DNA of 64,000 bases, from assembly GCF_900636915.1 (NCBI RefSeq), contig NZ_LR134327.1, positions 806,001 to 870,000 of the forward strand. The letters run 5' to 3'. The DNA is from Aggregatibacter aphrophilus ATCC 33389 (GTDB lineage: Bacteria; Pseudomonadota; Gammaproteobacteria; Enterobacterales; Pasteurellaceae). Below, one piece after another: positions 27,405 through 35,543 of the stretch. The notes beneath the pieces are model-generated. The model was given only the letters and a program-made list of their open reading frames with translations. It searched no databases and was not told where the DNA came from. The translations under genes and the position numbers were made by a program. Numbering within the stretch: the stretch's first letter is position 1; the number at the start of each line of letters is the position of its first letter.

Positions 27405-28526
27405 ATGTTATTACTGGATCAAGAAACAATTACAATTGATAGTGCACGTACCATCACGGTTGTTTCGAACCGTGACGACATCCAAGGGGAAGTCGCACAG
27501 ATCTTGCGTACGCGAGGTCTTGAACATATTGAAATTATAAAGAAAGATTTTTTTGAATCTTCCGATGAAATTTCGTTTTCTGCAGAAGACACAGTTGGTG
27601 TAGTTATTGATATTACTCATGAAACCAGTGTAAAAACTATTGTTGAGCGTGTTTTTAGTGCTGTTCCACAGAATGTATGGTGTTGTGTGATTGGTGATAG
27701 TGATTCGATTTCCTTATCACAAAAACTGTTAGAAGAAGGTATTCTTTACTTTAACTCACACTCCCAATTAAGCCAAATGGTTGAAAAAATCATTTCCGGT
27801 GCGAATGTTCCACATGTAAGAGATACCGTAAAAATTGCAGTATTAAGCTGTAAAGGAGGTATTGGTGCAAGTTTAGTTAGTTCGCATATTGCCAATGAAA
27901 TTGTGGTTAATAAGAAAATCCCTGTATTATTGGCACAAGGTCCAAATGGTTCCCAAGACCTTGATTTATTATTTGATAAGAAAATTTCAGGAAGTATTGT
28001 TGAATATGCTCTAAATTTTGATTTGTATAACGGTAATTTATTTGAATTACCCACAGAAAGTACTGAAAAATATAATTTCATTATCTATGATCAGCCAATC
28101 TATAACGTTAAAAAAGATAACTTTGTGAAATTCTTAGAAAGTTATAATAGTTTTGTTTTAGTTGTAGAAAGAAAAATTGGTTCATTGCGTTTAGCTAAAC
28201 AATTTCTAGATGAATGTGAACGAATTCGCAGTACAACAGGAAAACCGATCCGTACCTTTATTTGTATTTCTGATAGCAGAATGGAAACATCTAAGTTAAT
28301 GGCCAAAAAGGATATTGAAACATTAGTAGGTTCTCAAGTAGATGCTGTTATTCCATTTGTAAAAGATACAAATAAAAAAACGGTATTAGGTATTAATTTT
28401 GGTCGTAATGGTAAAAAAGAAATTAACTCGTTAATGTTAAAAGTTATCGGTGCAGTATCCCGTAATAGCAAACCTAAAGAAAAACAAAGTTTGATTTCTT
28501 CGTTATTTGCAAAACTCATTAAATAA
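27405..28526 (+). CDS. tadZ: TadZ, ParA/MinD-like localisation ATPase (atypical Walker A)
   Basis: 373 residues: an N-terminal receiver-like region (VVSNRDDIQGEVAQIL) and a ParA/MinD-type domain. The deviant Walker A motif reads CKGGIGAS near residues 146-153: the signature lysine is present but the lysine before the Ser/Thr is alanine, as described for TadZ proteins. It marks the polar site for Tad assembly and acts in the cytoplasm. Starts 15 bp after rcpB. Confidence 0.94.
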   Translation: MLLLDQETITIDSARTITVVSNRDDIQGEVAQILRTRGLEHIEIIKKDFFESSDEISFSAEDTVGVVIDITHETSVKTIVERVFSAVPQNVWCCVIGDSDSISLSQKLLEEGILYFNSHSQLSQMVEKIISGANVPHVRDTVKIAVLSCKGGIGASLVSSHIANEIVVNKKIPVLLAQGPNGSQDLDLLFDKKISGSIVEYALNFDLYNGNLFELPTESTEKYNFIIYDQPIYNVKKDNFVKFLESYNSFVLVVERKIGSLRLAKQFLDECERIRSTTGKPIRTFICISDSRMETSKLMAKKDIETLVGSQVDAVIPFVKDTNKKTVLGINFGRNGKKEINSLMLKVIGAVSRNSKPKEKQSLISSLFAKLIK

Positions 28527-28539
28527 GTAGTGACTAAAA

Positions 28540-29820
28540 ATGCTAACCAAAGAACAACAAATTTTCCTTAGAAGTGAAGTATTAAGCAACCTTGATATTG
28601 AAAAGATTGATGCACTTCAAAGCGAAAGAAACTTACTAGTAAATGAACTGGTTCAGATTGTTAATCGTGTTGCAAGTAAAAGCGGTACTTATTTGACTTC
28701 TGCCGACACATTAGTGATGGCAGAAATTGTTGCTGATGAAATTGAAGGTTACGGTCCATTGCGTGATCTTATGGCAGATGATACCATCAATGATATTTTG
28801 GTAAATGGTCCAGATGATGTTTGGATTGAACGCGCCGGTATCTTGGAAAAAACCAGTAAAGAATTTGTAAGCAATGAACAATTGACAGATATTGCAAAAC
28901 GCTTAGTTGCACGTGTTGGCCGTCGTATTGATGACGGAAGTCCTTTAGTGGACTCCCGCTTGCCTGATGGTAGTCGCCTAAATGTGGTTATCGCACCAAT
29001 TGCACTAGATGGAACATCTGTTTCAATTCGTAAATTCAGTAAGAATAAAAAAACCTTACAAGAGCTTGTAAACTTCGGGTCAATGACCCGTGAAATGGCT
29101 AATTTCTTGATAATAGCCGCAAGATCACGAGTAAATATTATTGTATCAGGCGGTACAGGTTCCGGTAAAACAACTTTACTTAATGCGCTTTCCAACTATA
29201 TTTCACACAGTGAGCGAGTTATTACTTTAGAAGATACGGCAGAGTTACGCTTAGAACAGCCTCATGTCGTACGCTTGGAGACCCGTTTAGCCGGAGTAGA
29301 ACACACTGGTGAAGTCACTATGAAAGACCTAGTAATCAATGCGTTACGTATGCGTCCAGAGCGAATTATCGTCGGTGAGTGCCGGGGTGGTGAAGCTTTT
29401 CAAATGTTACAAGCCATGAATACCGGCCACGATGGTTCTATGTCAACTTTGCACGCCAATAGCCCTCGAGATGCGACTTCCCGTTTGGAAAGTATGGTAA
29501 TGATGTCTAACGCAACATTACCACTTGAAGCGATTCGTCGAAATATTGCATCCGCAGTGAATATTATTGTGCAAGCCTCCCGTTTAAATGATGGTTCAAG
29601 AAAAATAGTGAACATTACAGAAATTATGGGAATGGAAAACGGACAAATCGTTTTACAGGATATTTTCTCTTACAAAGCCAGTAAATATCGTGACAAAAAT
29701 GGCAAAATTCTTGGAGAGTTTGTTAATCATGGTTTGTTAACCCGTTCAATAGTTTATCAAAATGCACAAGTATTTAATCTAAGTGCCGAATTACAAAGTA
29801 TTTTCGGAGAGGTTGAATAA
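28540..29820 (+). CDS. tadA: TadA, Tad secretion motor ATPase
   Basis: 426 residues, CpaF/VirB11-type type II/IV secretion ATPase. Walker [16 protein letters not shown] (about 205-219), Asp box ITLEDTAEL, Walker [15 protein letters not shown], and a His box [13 protein letters not shown]. It powers pilus assembly as a cytoplasmic hexamer at the inner membrane with TadB/TadC. Its stop overlaps the tadB start (TAATG). Confidence 0.97.
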   Translation: MLTKEQQIFLRSEVLSNLDIEKIDALQSERNLLVNELVQIVNRVASKSGTYLTSADTLVMAEIVADEIEGYGPLRDLMADDTINDILVNGPDDVWIERAGILEKTSKEFVSNEQLTDIAKRLVARVGRRIDDGSPLVDSRLPDGSRLNVVIAPIALDGTSVSIRKFSKNKKTLQELVNFGSMTREMANFLIIAARSRVNIIVSGGTGSGKTTLLNALSNYISHSERVITLEDTAELRLEQPHVVRLETRLAGVEHTGEVTMKDLVINALRMRPERIIVGECRGGEAFQMLQAMNTGHDGSMSTLHANSPRDATSRLESMVMMSNATLPLEAIRRNIASAVNIIVQASRLNDGSRKIVNITEIMGMENGQIVLQDIFSYKASKYRDKNGKILGEFVNHGLLTRSIVYQNAQVFNLSAELQSIFGEVE

Positions 29821-30704
29821 TGAATTATTTATTTTATGCCGTACTATTTATGGGAGCACTTTTATTAATAGTCACCTTAAGTAGTTGGTTTTCAACCAAA
29901 AGAAAGATTAACCAGTATGATGCCTCTGTGAGTAGAACAGAAAGTTTTATTAAAGGGATTAAAAATAGAGTTACTCTGTGGTACTACTATTTCATTGGTG
30001 GAAATAAGAAAAATTTAATTCGTAATATTGTTATAAGCTGCCTTGCATTTTTTGCTCTGTTTATAGTTAATGTTGCTTATGTTCATGTAGATAGATTAGT
30101 TTTCTGTTTACTTTTTGGTGTTGCCTTTATTCTATTTGTCTGGAAACTTGGCCAACATCGTAATAAAAAAACATTTAATGCAATGTTTCCTGAAGTGATT
30201 CAAATTATGAATGCAGCTGCAACTTCTGGGGCCGGTTTATTACAGGCATTAGAACGTTGTGGTAAAGATTTGACAGGTCAGCTAGGAGAAGAATTTAAAA
30301 GTATTCACAAGCGTCTCGCTATCGGTGAGGATCCTATGGCTGTTTTTGAAGATAGTTATAGTCGTTATCCCTATAAGGAGTTTTACTTTTTTATAACCAT
30401 TGTTCGCACCAACCTAAGTAAAGGGGGACAAATTAGAGAAGTAATCTCCCGTCTGGGTCGAGTAATTGCCGATAGTAATAAAATGGAAAAGAAAAAGAAA
30501 GCAATGACGTCGGAAGCTCGTATGTCAGCGATGATTGTAGCTTGTTTACCCGTTAGTTTCTTTTTCTTTATGCAGTTTGCTATGCCTGAAAATTTCGAAT
30601 TCTTAATAAATGATCCTAGTGGTAGATATGTATTATACTATGTCTTTGGTAGCGAACTCTTTGGCATGGGAATCATTTGGTGGCTAATGAGGAAGTCAAC
30701 ATGA
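29820..30704 (+). CDS. tadB: TadB, inner-membrane platform protein
   Basis: 294 residues, T2SSF/GspF-like. Spans at the N-terminus, a pair near 60-105, and a pair near the C-terminus enclose a cytoplasmic domain with NAAATSGAGLLQALE and SKGGQIREVISRLG. Together with TadC it forms the platform driven by TadA. Coupled to tadA (1-base overlap) and tadC (ATGA). Confidence 0.95.
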   Translation: MNYLFYAVLFMGALLLIVTLSSWFSTKRKINQYDASVSRTESFIKGIKNRVTLWYYYFIGGNKKNLIRNIVISCLAFFALFIVNVAYVHVDRLVFCLLFGVAFILFVWKLGQHRNKKTFNAMFPEVIQIMNAAATSGAGLLQALERCGKDLTGQLGEEFKSIHKRLAIGEDPMAVFEDSYSRYPYKEFYFFITIVRTNLSKGGQIREVISRLGRVIADSNKMEKKKKAMTSEARMSAMIVACLPVSFFFFMQFAMPENFEFLINDPSGRYVLYYVFGSELFGMGIIWWLMRKST

Positions 30705-31567
30705 CACTTAAGCTATTATTATCTTATACACTATTAGCAATCTTTGGCATTATCATCTTGTTTACAGCTCTTTCTGCTAGAAAAAAATTCCTGCATAGTC
30801 GAGAAGTGATCTTAGGAGAAAGACCTAAAGACACAGATGAAGATGAAGACAACAAAGGTAAGACCAAACAACAAATTGAGTTAGAACTTTTATTAATTAA
30901 TAATAACCCTATTTTAAAAGCCTTGGGTATTATTGATAAAAATATTAAGGTAAAACTACTCATTATGGTAGTACTATGTGGAGCCTATTATTTATACTCG
31001 TTAAATGATAGTAATCCTGACAGTTCTTCGTTATTGATTAGTTTTCTGACAATATTAGTTGTAACGATTATTATTCCGGGGTTTTTAATAAACTCTATTT
31101 TAAAAAGTAAAATCAAAAAAATCATGAATGATTTGGCCGGTTTTATTGATTTAGTAGCTGTTAATGTACAAACCGGTATTAGCATTGAAGCTGCACTCAA
31201 ACAGGTTGCTACAGATTTCAAAACCCTAAATCCTGATTTAACTTATGTTATGTTGCGCATTATTCGTAAATCAGAAATTACGGGGATGTCACAAGCGTTA
31301 CAAGATCTTTCTATTTCGCTGCCAACAACTGAAATCAGAATGTTTTGTACCGTAATGCAACAAAGTTTGAACTTTGGTTCTTCTATTTACCATCAGTTGA
31401 TCCAGCTATCATCTGACATTAGAGAACTGCAATTATTAACAATAGAGGAAAAGCTCGGTACTCTTGCAGCTAAAATGAGTATTCCTTTGATTCTATTTAT
31501 TATGTTTCCAATTATCATCTTAATCTTAGCTCCAGGTGTAATGAGGGTATTTCCACATGTATTCTAA
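30701..31567 (+). CDS. tadC: TadC, inner-membrane platform protein
   Basis: 288 residues from ATG 30701, which overlaps the tadB TGA; the frame opens 24 bp earlier at a non-ATG codon without a better ribosome-binding site. T2SSF-type: one N-terminal span, two in the middle, cytoplasmic domain with NVQTGISIEAALKQVA and QQSLNFGSSIYHQL, and a C-terminal span. Paralogue and partner of TadB. Overlaps tadD by 11 bp. Confidence 0.94.
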   Translation: MTLKLLLSYTLLAIFGIIILFTALSARKKFLHSREVILGERPKDTDEDEDNKGKTKQQIELELLLINNNPILKALGIIDKNIKVKLLIMVVLCGAYYLYSLNDSNPDSSSLLISFLTILVVTIIIPGFLINSILKSKIKKIMNDLAGFIDLVAVNVQTGISIEAALKQVATDFKTLNPDLTYVMLRIIRKSEITGMSQALQDLSISLPTTEIRMFCTVMQQSLNFGSSIYHQLIQLSSDIRELQLLTIEEKLGTLAAKMSIPLILFIMFPIIILILAPGVMRVFPHVF

Positions 31568-32318
31568 ATCTCTTAAAAACGTTTTATTGTGTAGCATAAT
31601 TTTATCTGTTACTGCGTGTTCTGCTGTACTTAACAAAAGACCATTAAGCACAGATAAGATAACTGCAAAAGAAACACTTTATCAAAGTACCAATAACAAC
31701 GACGCATTAATTGCAATGTATCGTGATGTACTAAAAAATAAAGAAGATCCAGTTACTCGTTACAAACTATCTGAAATTTATTATAAGAAAGGTGACAGTA
31801 ATTCTTCCCTACTCTACTTAAAGCCATTATTAACAAATGGTGGGCAGTTAACAGAAAAAGCAAAAATCTTGCAAGCAAGAAATTTAAACCAGCTTAAACG
31901 TTATCAAGAAGCTTTAGAGGTTGAGAATGGTTTACTGACATCCACACCTAAAAATGGTGAGGTTTATAATCTTCGTGGTGTAACTTATGCTTTAATGGGA
32001 AATCCAAATAAAGCTAATGAAGATATTAACAAAGCACGTGAATATTTCTTAAATGACGCAGTCGCAGTAAATAACCTTGCGATGTTAAACATTGTTAATG
32101 GAGATTATCGCAATGCTGTTTCATTACTTTTGCCTCAATATTTAAATGGTATTAGAGAACAACGATTGGTACATAACTTAATTTTTGCTTTAGTGAAAAA
32201 CAATGATATTGACTATGCAAAAGATATTATTGTAAAAGAAAACATTAATAGTTCACCTGACGATTTAATTAATGCTTTGAAAAAGACTGAACGTGTGCCT
32301 AGCAATATCGCTAGATAA
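31557..32318 (+). CDS. tadD: TadD, TPR lipoprotein
   Basis: 253 residues. Lipoprotein signal peptide with lipobox SVTACSAV (Cys21), then tetratricopeptide-type helical repeats (PVTRYKLSEIYYKKGDSNSS, GEVYNLRGVTYALMGNPNKA, AVNNLAMLNIVNGDYRNA). It probably acts as a pilotin-like factor for the RcpA secretin or another envelope part of the Tad machine. Begins inside the end of tadC. Confidence 0.94.
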   Translation: MYSKSLKNVLLCSIILSVTACSAVLNKRPLSTDKITAKETLYQSTNNNDALIAMYRDVLKNKEDPVTRYKLSEIYYKKGDSNSSLLYLKPLLTNGGQLTEKAKILQARNLNQLKRYQEALEVENGLLTSTPKNGEVYNLRGVTYALMGNPNKANEDINKAREYFLNDAVAVNNLAMLNIVNGDYRNAVSLLLPQYLNGIREQRLVHNLIFALVKNNDIDYAKDIIVKENINSSPDDLINALKKTERVPSNIAR

Positions 32319-32332
32319 TATAAGGTTTTGTG

Positions 32333-32893
32333 ATGAAAAAATTCCTATCAAATAAGAAAGGAGTATCAACCGTCGAGTTTGCCTTGACGGTTGCATTTTA
32401 TTTCTTTGTTGTATGCTTAATTTTAGAATTTTGCCGTGTTGCTATAACCTCGTCTTATTGGGATCTAGCTATCACCGAAAGCACAAGAATTGCAAAAAAC
32501 CAGTCAGCTCCAGGGGATGACTATAAAAAAGCTTTTGAAACTGCGCTACGACAGCAGGCTGTTGCACAAGAAAAGTCAACTATTGGTTATTTGGTTCAGT
32601 TAAATAATGGTGGTATAGAAATTGATGTAAAATATGTCAATTGTTCTAGAGAAACGTGTATCAAGGCATTACTAAATAATGACTTTAGAACACCTAAAGT
32701 AGTTAACGGTAAATTGGTTGACCCGAATGGGGCATTAGCGACTTTAGCTGTTTATACCGTCAAGTATAAATACAAATTTTTAACCTTACCATTTTTGCCG
32801 GCAGATATAGTCGAGCACGCATTGGAACGCAAAATTATTGCTGTACAAGAGTTCGGTCGTTCCCAGTTTTTACCTAATGCGACAGGTGGCTAA
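32333..32893 (+). CDS. tadE: TadE, pseudopilin
   Basis: 186 residues from ATG 32333 (a GTG one codon earlier is also in frame; TAAGG 8 bp upstream favours the ATG). Short leader MKKFLSNKKG, then VSTVEFALTVAFYFFVVCLI: a TadV cleavage site with Glu at +5 as in Flp-type prepilins. The rest is periplasmic with one Cys-x4-Cys pair (CSRETC). A minor pilin-like component needed for fimbria formation. Confidence 0.94.
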   Translation: MKKFLSNKKGVSTVEFALTVAFYFFVVCLILEFCRVAITSSYWDLAITESTRIAKNQSAPGDDYKKAFETALRQQAVAQEKSTIGYLVQLNNGGIEIDVKYVNCSRETCIKALLNNDFRTPKVVNGKLVDPNGALATLAVYTVKYKYKFLTLPFLPADIVEHALERKIIAVQEFGRSQFLPNATGG

Positions 32894-32969
32894 TCATAAA
32901 AGCGGTAATAATAACTCCTGCTTCTAGTAGTTGGTTGCTTTATAAGTTTTATTTAAGGTTTATATTGAT

Positions 32970-33572
32970 ATGAATATAACAGATTTTTTTTCATCACACT
33001 CTAAGAATTTTCGAACTAATAAGAGAGGTTCGGTTACGATTGAATTTCTCTTTATGCTTATGTTATTAACGTTTATCTTTGCATTTTTAGCTGACTTTGC
33101 CATTATTAGAATTACACAAGGGAAGTTAGACAACGCCTCCTACTCTCTTGTAAATATATTACGCGAACGAGCACAATTGTACGACGATGATGGTACGAAG
33201 GAAATTAAACAGAGTGACTTAACAGAATATGAGGAGCTTGCCAAATTAATATTATTTGGTGATAAAAAAAGTGATAAAAAAGTCGGTATCAGATTAGAGC
33301 ACTGGTGGCAAAAAGACGGGCAAGGCGTTATGGATGAAAAATCCAATACGCAGAATTGTCAGCCATATAAAAAACTAGATAACCAGCTGGCTCATTTATC
33401 TCCTTTGTCTGAAGCCGTTAACAAAAGAAAGGTACCACTGTATCAAGTTACTCTCTGTGTTGATATAAATAGCTTCTTTCAAAGTTTAATCGTAAAAAAA
33501 GAAAACTTATCTTTTGGTTCTCTTAGTTCTTCTTCAATTGCTGTTGCACGTGCAAAATCACAATCACAGTAA
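32970..33572 (+). CDS. tadF: TadF, pseudopilin
   Basis: 200 residues. Leader ending TNKRG then SVTIEFLFMLMLLTFIFAF with the conserved Glu, so processed by TadV like TadE. Periplasmic part with two cysteines. Separated from tadE by 76 bp in which nothing was found, the longest gap in the block after flp-1; a ribosome-binding site AAGG is present. Confidence 0.93.
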   Translation: MNITDFFSSHSKNFRTNKRGSVTIEFLFMLMLLTFIFAFLADFAIIRITQGKLDNASYSLVNILRERAQLYDDDGTKEIKQSDLTEYEELAKLILFGDKKSDKKVGIRLEHWWQKDGQGVMDEKSNTQNCQPYKKLDNQLAHLSPLSEAVNKRKVPLYQVTLCVDINSFFQSLIVKKENLSFGSLSSSSIAVARAKSQSQ

Positions 33573-33586
33573 CTCAAGGTGTATGT

Positions 33587-35353
33587 ATGAAAAAATTTAA
33601 TATGACAATGAATTTGTTCTATATGCTAAAACGGTTCTATCATGATAAAAAGGGTGTATATGCAGTAATGACTGCACTGCTGGCATTTCCTTTACTCTTT
33701 CTCATTGCGTTTGCCGTTGATGGTTCAGGTATTTTGCTGGATCGAGCCCGCCTTGCGCAAGCGACAGAGCAAGCAGCTCTCTTGTTAACTACGGAAAACA
33801 ACCAATACCGAGCAGATAAAAGTAATCTTTCCAATGTACAAGTAACAGATGAGGAAATCAAAAACGCAAAAGGTTCTTTTAGAACAGCACAGGAGCAGAA
33901 AGAAAACGCTCAAGCACTAAAACGTAATCAAGAGTTAGTGCAAGGAATGGTTAAGCTGTACCTCCGTTCTTATGATAAAGAACAAAAAAATAGTTCTCCA
34001 ATTACAATTCCTAAAAATTTTACTGCTGAGTGTAAAAGTCAAACTGACACGAGAACAAATGGTGAGAGTAGTTCTGTTGCTTGTTTAGTTGAAGGCAATG
34101 TTGAACGTAGATTTTGGCTACCGTGGAGCTATACGCTGACCAGCAATAATAGAAATACTGTAGATATTAATTCTGGAAAATCCTATGCTGTTAAAGAGAA
34201 AGATATCCTTACCCCAATTGATTTAATGTTAGTGAATGATCTTTCTTATTCAATGAATAAAGATCCTAATGGAGAATTCAAAGGTACTTCCAAAATTAAG
34301 AGTTTAAGAAGGGTGGTTGCCCAAATAGCTAACACTTTAATTCCTGAGACCCCAGCAAAAAATATAAGTCCTTATAACCGCATTGGTTTGGCGCCTTTCG
34401 GGTTAGGAGCACAACAGGCAGGCAAGAAGGATATTTCTCAAATTAAGAAGTGTGTACTGCCTTTTTATGGCACTGATACAGAAGTTAAAATTAAAGTTTG
34501 GAGCGGCGAAAATAAAACTACATATGATAAATTAAAAAATAAAGTTAAACTTTATAAAAGTAATGATTATTCTGACCTTTTGACTTCCTATGAAAAAAAT
34601 AAGTATATGTATATCAAGGATTCAGCTGTAAAGCTAGCGAACCTGTTCCTAACAGAGTATATTGATAACACTATATTTCTTGATAAGTCGAAAACCCGTG
34701 GTAATGACCCATTTGTGGAAGTTTTCTATAAATATTTTAATATTAATTCCACACTAAATAAAATTAAAGATTTTAAAGGAGAGGATATAAATTACGATAT
34801 TAATTTTGACAAGAGCGAATTTTGTTTCAGTAATAACCGAGATTCTACAGTAACAGATATTTGGTTTAATCAAAAGGATGCCGGCAAACTAACATCTGTT
34901 ATGGAAAAAACCCAACCAGGCGGCTGGACTTTATCAAGTTCTGGATTGCTGGTGGGGGCTAATTTAATGGTCAATACAAATAAAGATGCACTCCCGAGTA
35001 AAATACGCACAAATACTCAACGTATCATTTTAGTATTATCTGATGGAGTGGATACTGCATTACCTACTTTAACTGGTGAGTTACTTGATGCAGGAATGTG
35101 TCCTAAAATTCGGGAAAAATTAGATAGTTTACAGGATAAAAACTACCGTCAACTCCCCACAAAGATTGCTTTTGTCATTTTTGGTTATAGACAATCAGCT
35201 GCACAAAAAGCATCTTGGGAACGTTGTGTAGGGAAGGGAAACTACTTTATAGCAGATAATGAAGAACAACTATTAAAAGCGTTTAAGCAAATCATTGGTT
35301 TTGAGGAAGAAGTCGGACGTTCTTCTTCTGTGACTCCCAAGTTATTTAAATGA
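33587..35353 (+). CDS. tadG: TadG, von Willebrand A-type Tad protein
   Basis: 588 residues. An N-terminal TadE/Flp-like anchor (KKGVYAVMTALLAFPLLFLI, about 25-45) with the VDGSG segment, then a large periplasmic or surface domain containing a VWA fold with MIDAS-type DLSYSMN near residue 220 and VLSDGVDTALP near 480. Needed for normal fimbriae; probably anchors or initiates the pilus. Last gene of the locus; several Met codons near the N-terminus make the precise start uncertain. Confidence 0.93.
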   Translation: MKKFNMTMNLFYMLKRFYHDKKGVYAVMTALLAFPLLFLIAFAVDGSGILLDRARLAQATEQAALLLTTENNQYRADKSNLSNVQVTDEEIKNAKGSFRTAQEQKENAQALKRNQELVQGMVKLYLRSYDKEQKNSSPITIPKNFTAECKSQTDTRTNGESSSVACLVEGNVERRFWLPWSYTLTSNNRNTVDINSGKSYAVKEKDILTPIDLMLVNDLSYSMNKDPNGEFKGTSKIKSLRRVVAQIANTLIPETPAKNISPYNRIGLAPFGLGAQQAGKKDISQIKKCVLPFYGTDTEVKIKVWSGENKTTYDKLKNKVKLYKSNDYSDLLTSYEKNKYMYIKDSAVKLANLFLTEYIDNTIFLDKSKTRGNDPFVEVFYKYFNINSTLNKIKDFKGEDINYDINFDKSEFCFSNNRDSTVTDIWFNQKDAGKLTSVMEKTQPGGWTLSSSGLLVGANLMVNTNKDALPSKIRTNTQRIILVLSDGVDTALPTLTGELLDAGMCPKIREKLDSLQDKNYRQLPTKIAFVIFGYRQSAAQKASWERCVGKGNYFIADNEEQLLKAFKQIIGFEEEVGRSSSVTPKLFK

Positions 35354-35376
35354 TAACTAATCTTGCTAACTTAAAC

Positions 35377-35409
35377 AAACCGCCTTGAGCCATTCAACGG
35401 CGGTTTTTT
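35377..35409 (+). terminator. Terminator of the flp-rcp-tad locus
   Basis: AAACCGCCTTGA, short loop, TCAACGGCGGTTTTTT (one bulge), ending in a T run, 24 bp after the tadG stop. Confidence 0.85.
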
Positions 35410-35543
35410 GTAGGAACTTATAAAAGTGCAGTCGCTTGGGGAGACGTTTTTTAACTTGAAAAACACCATGGAAAATGACCGCACTTTAGAATAGCAAAAA
35501 GCAAATCCGAGGATTCGTCTTGTATTTTTAGCTTGGAAGAAAC

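Noticed and set aside
35411..35543. Insertion or attachment site at the right edge of the tad locus
   Set aside because: No tRNA, integrase, direct repeat or terminal inverted repeat could be found at either edge; only USS and near-USS copies.
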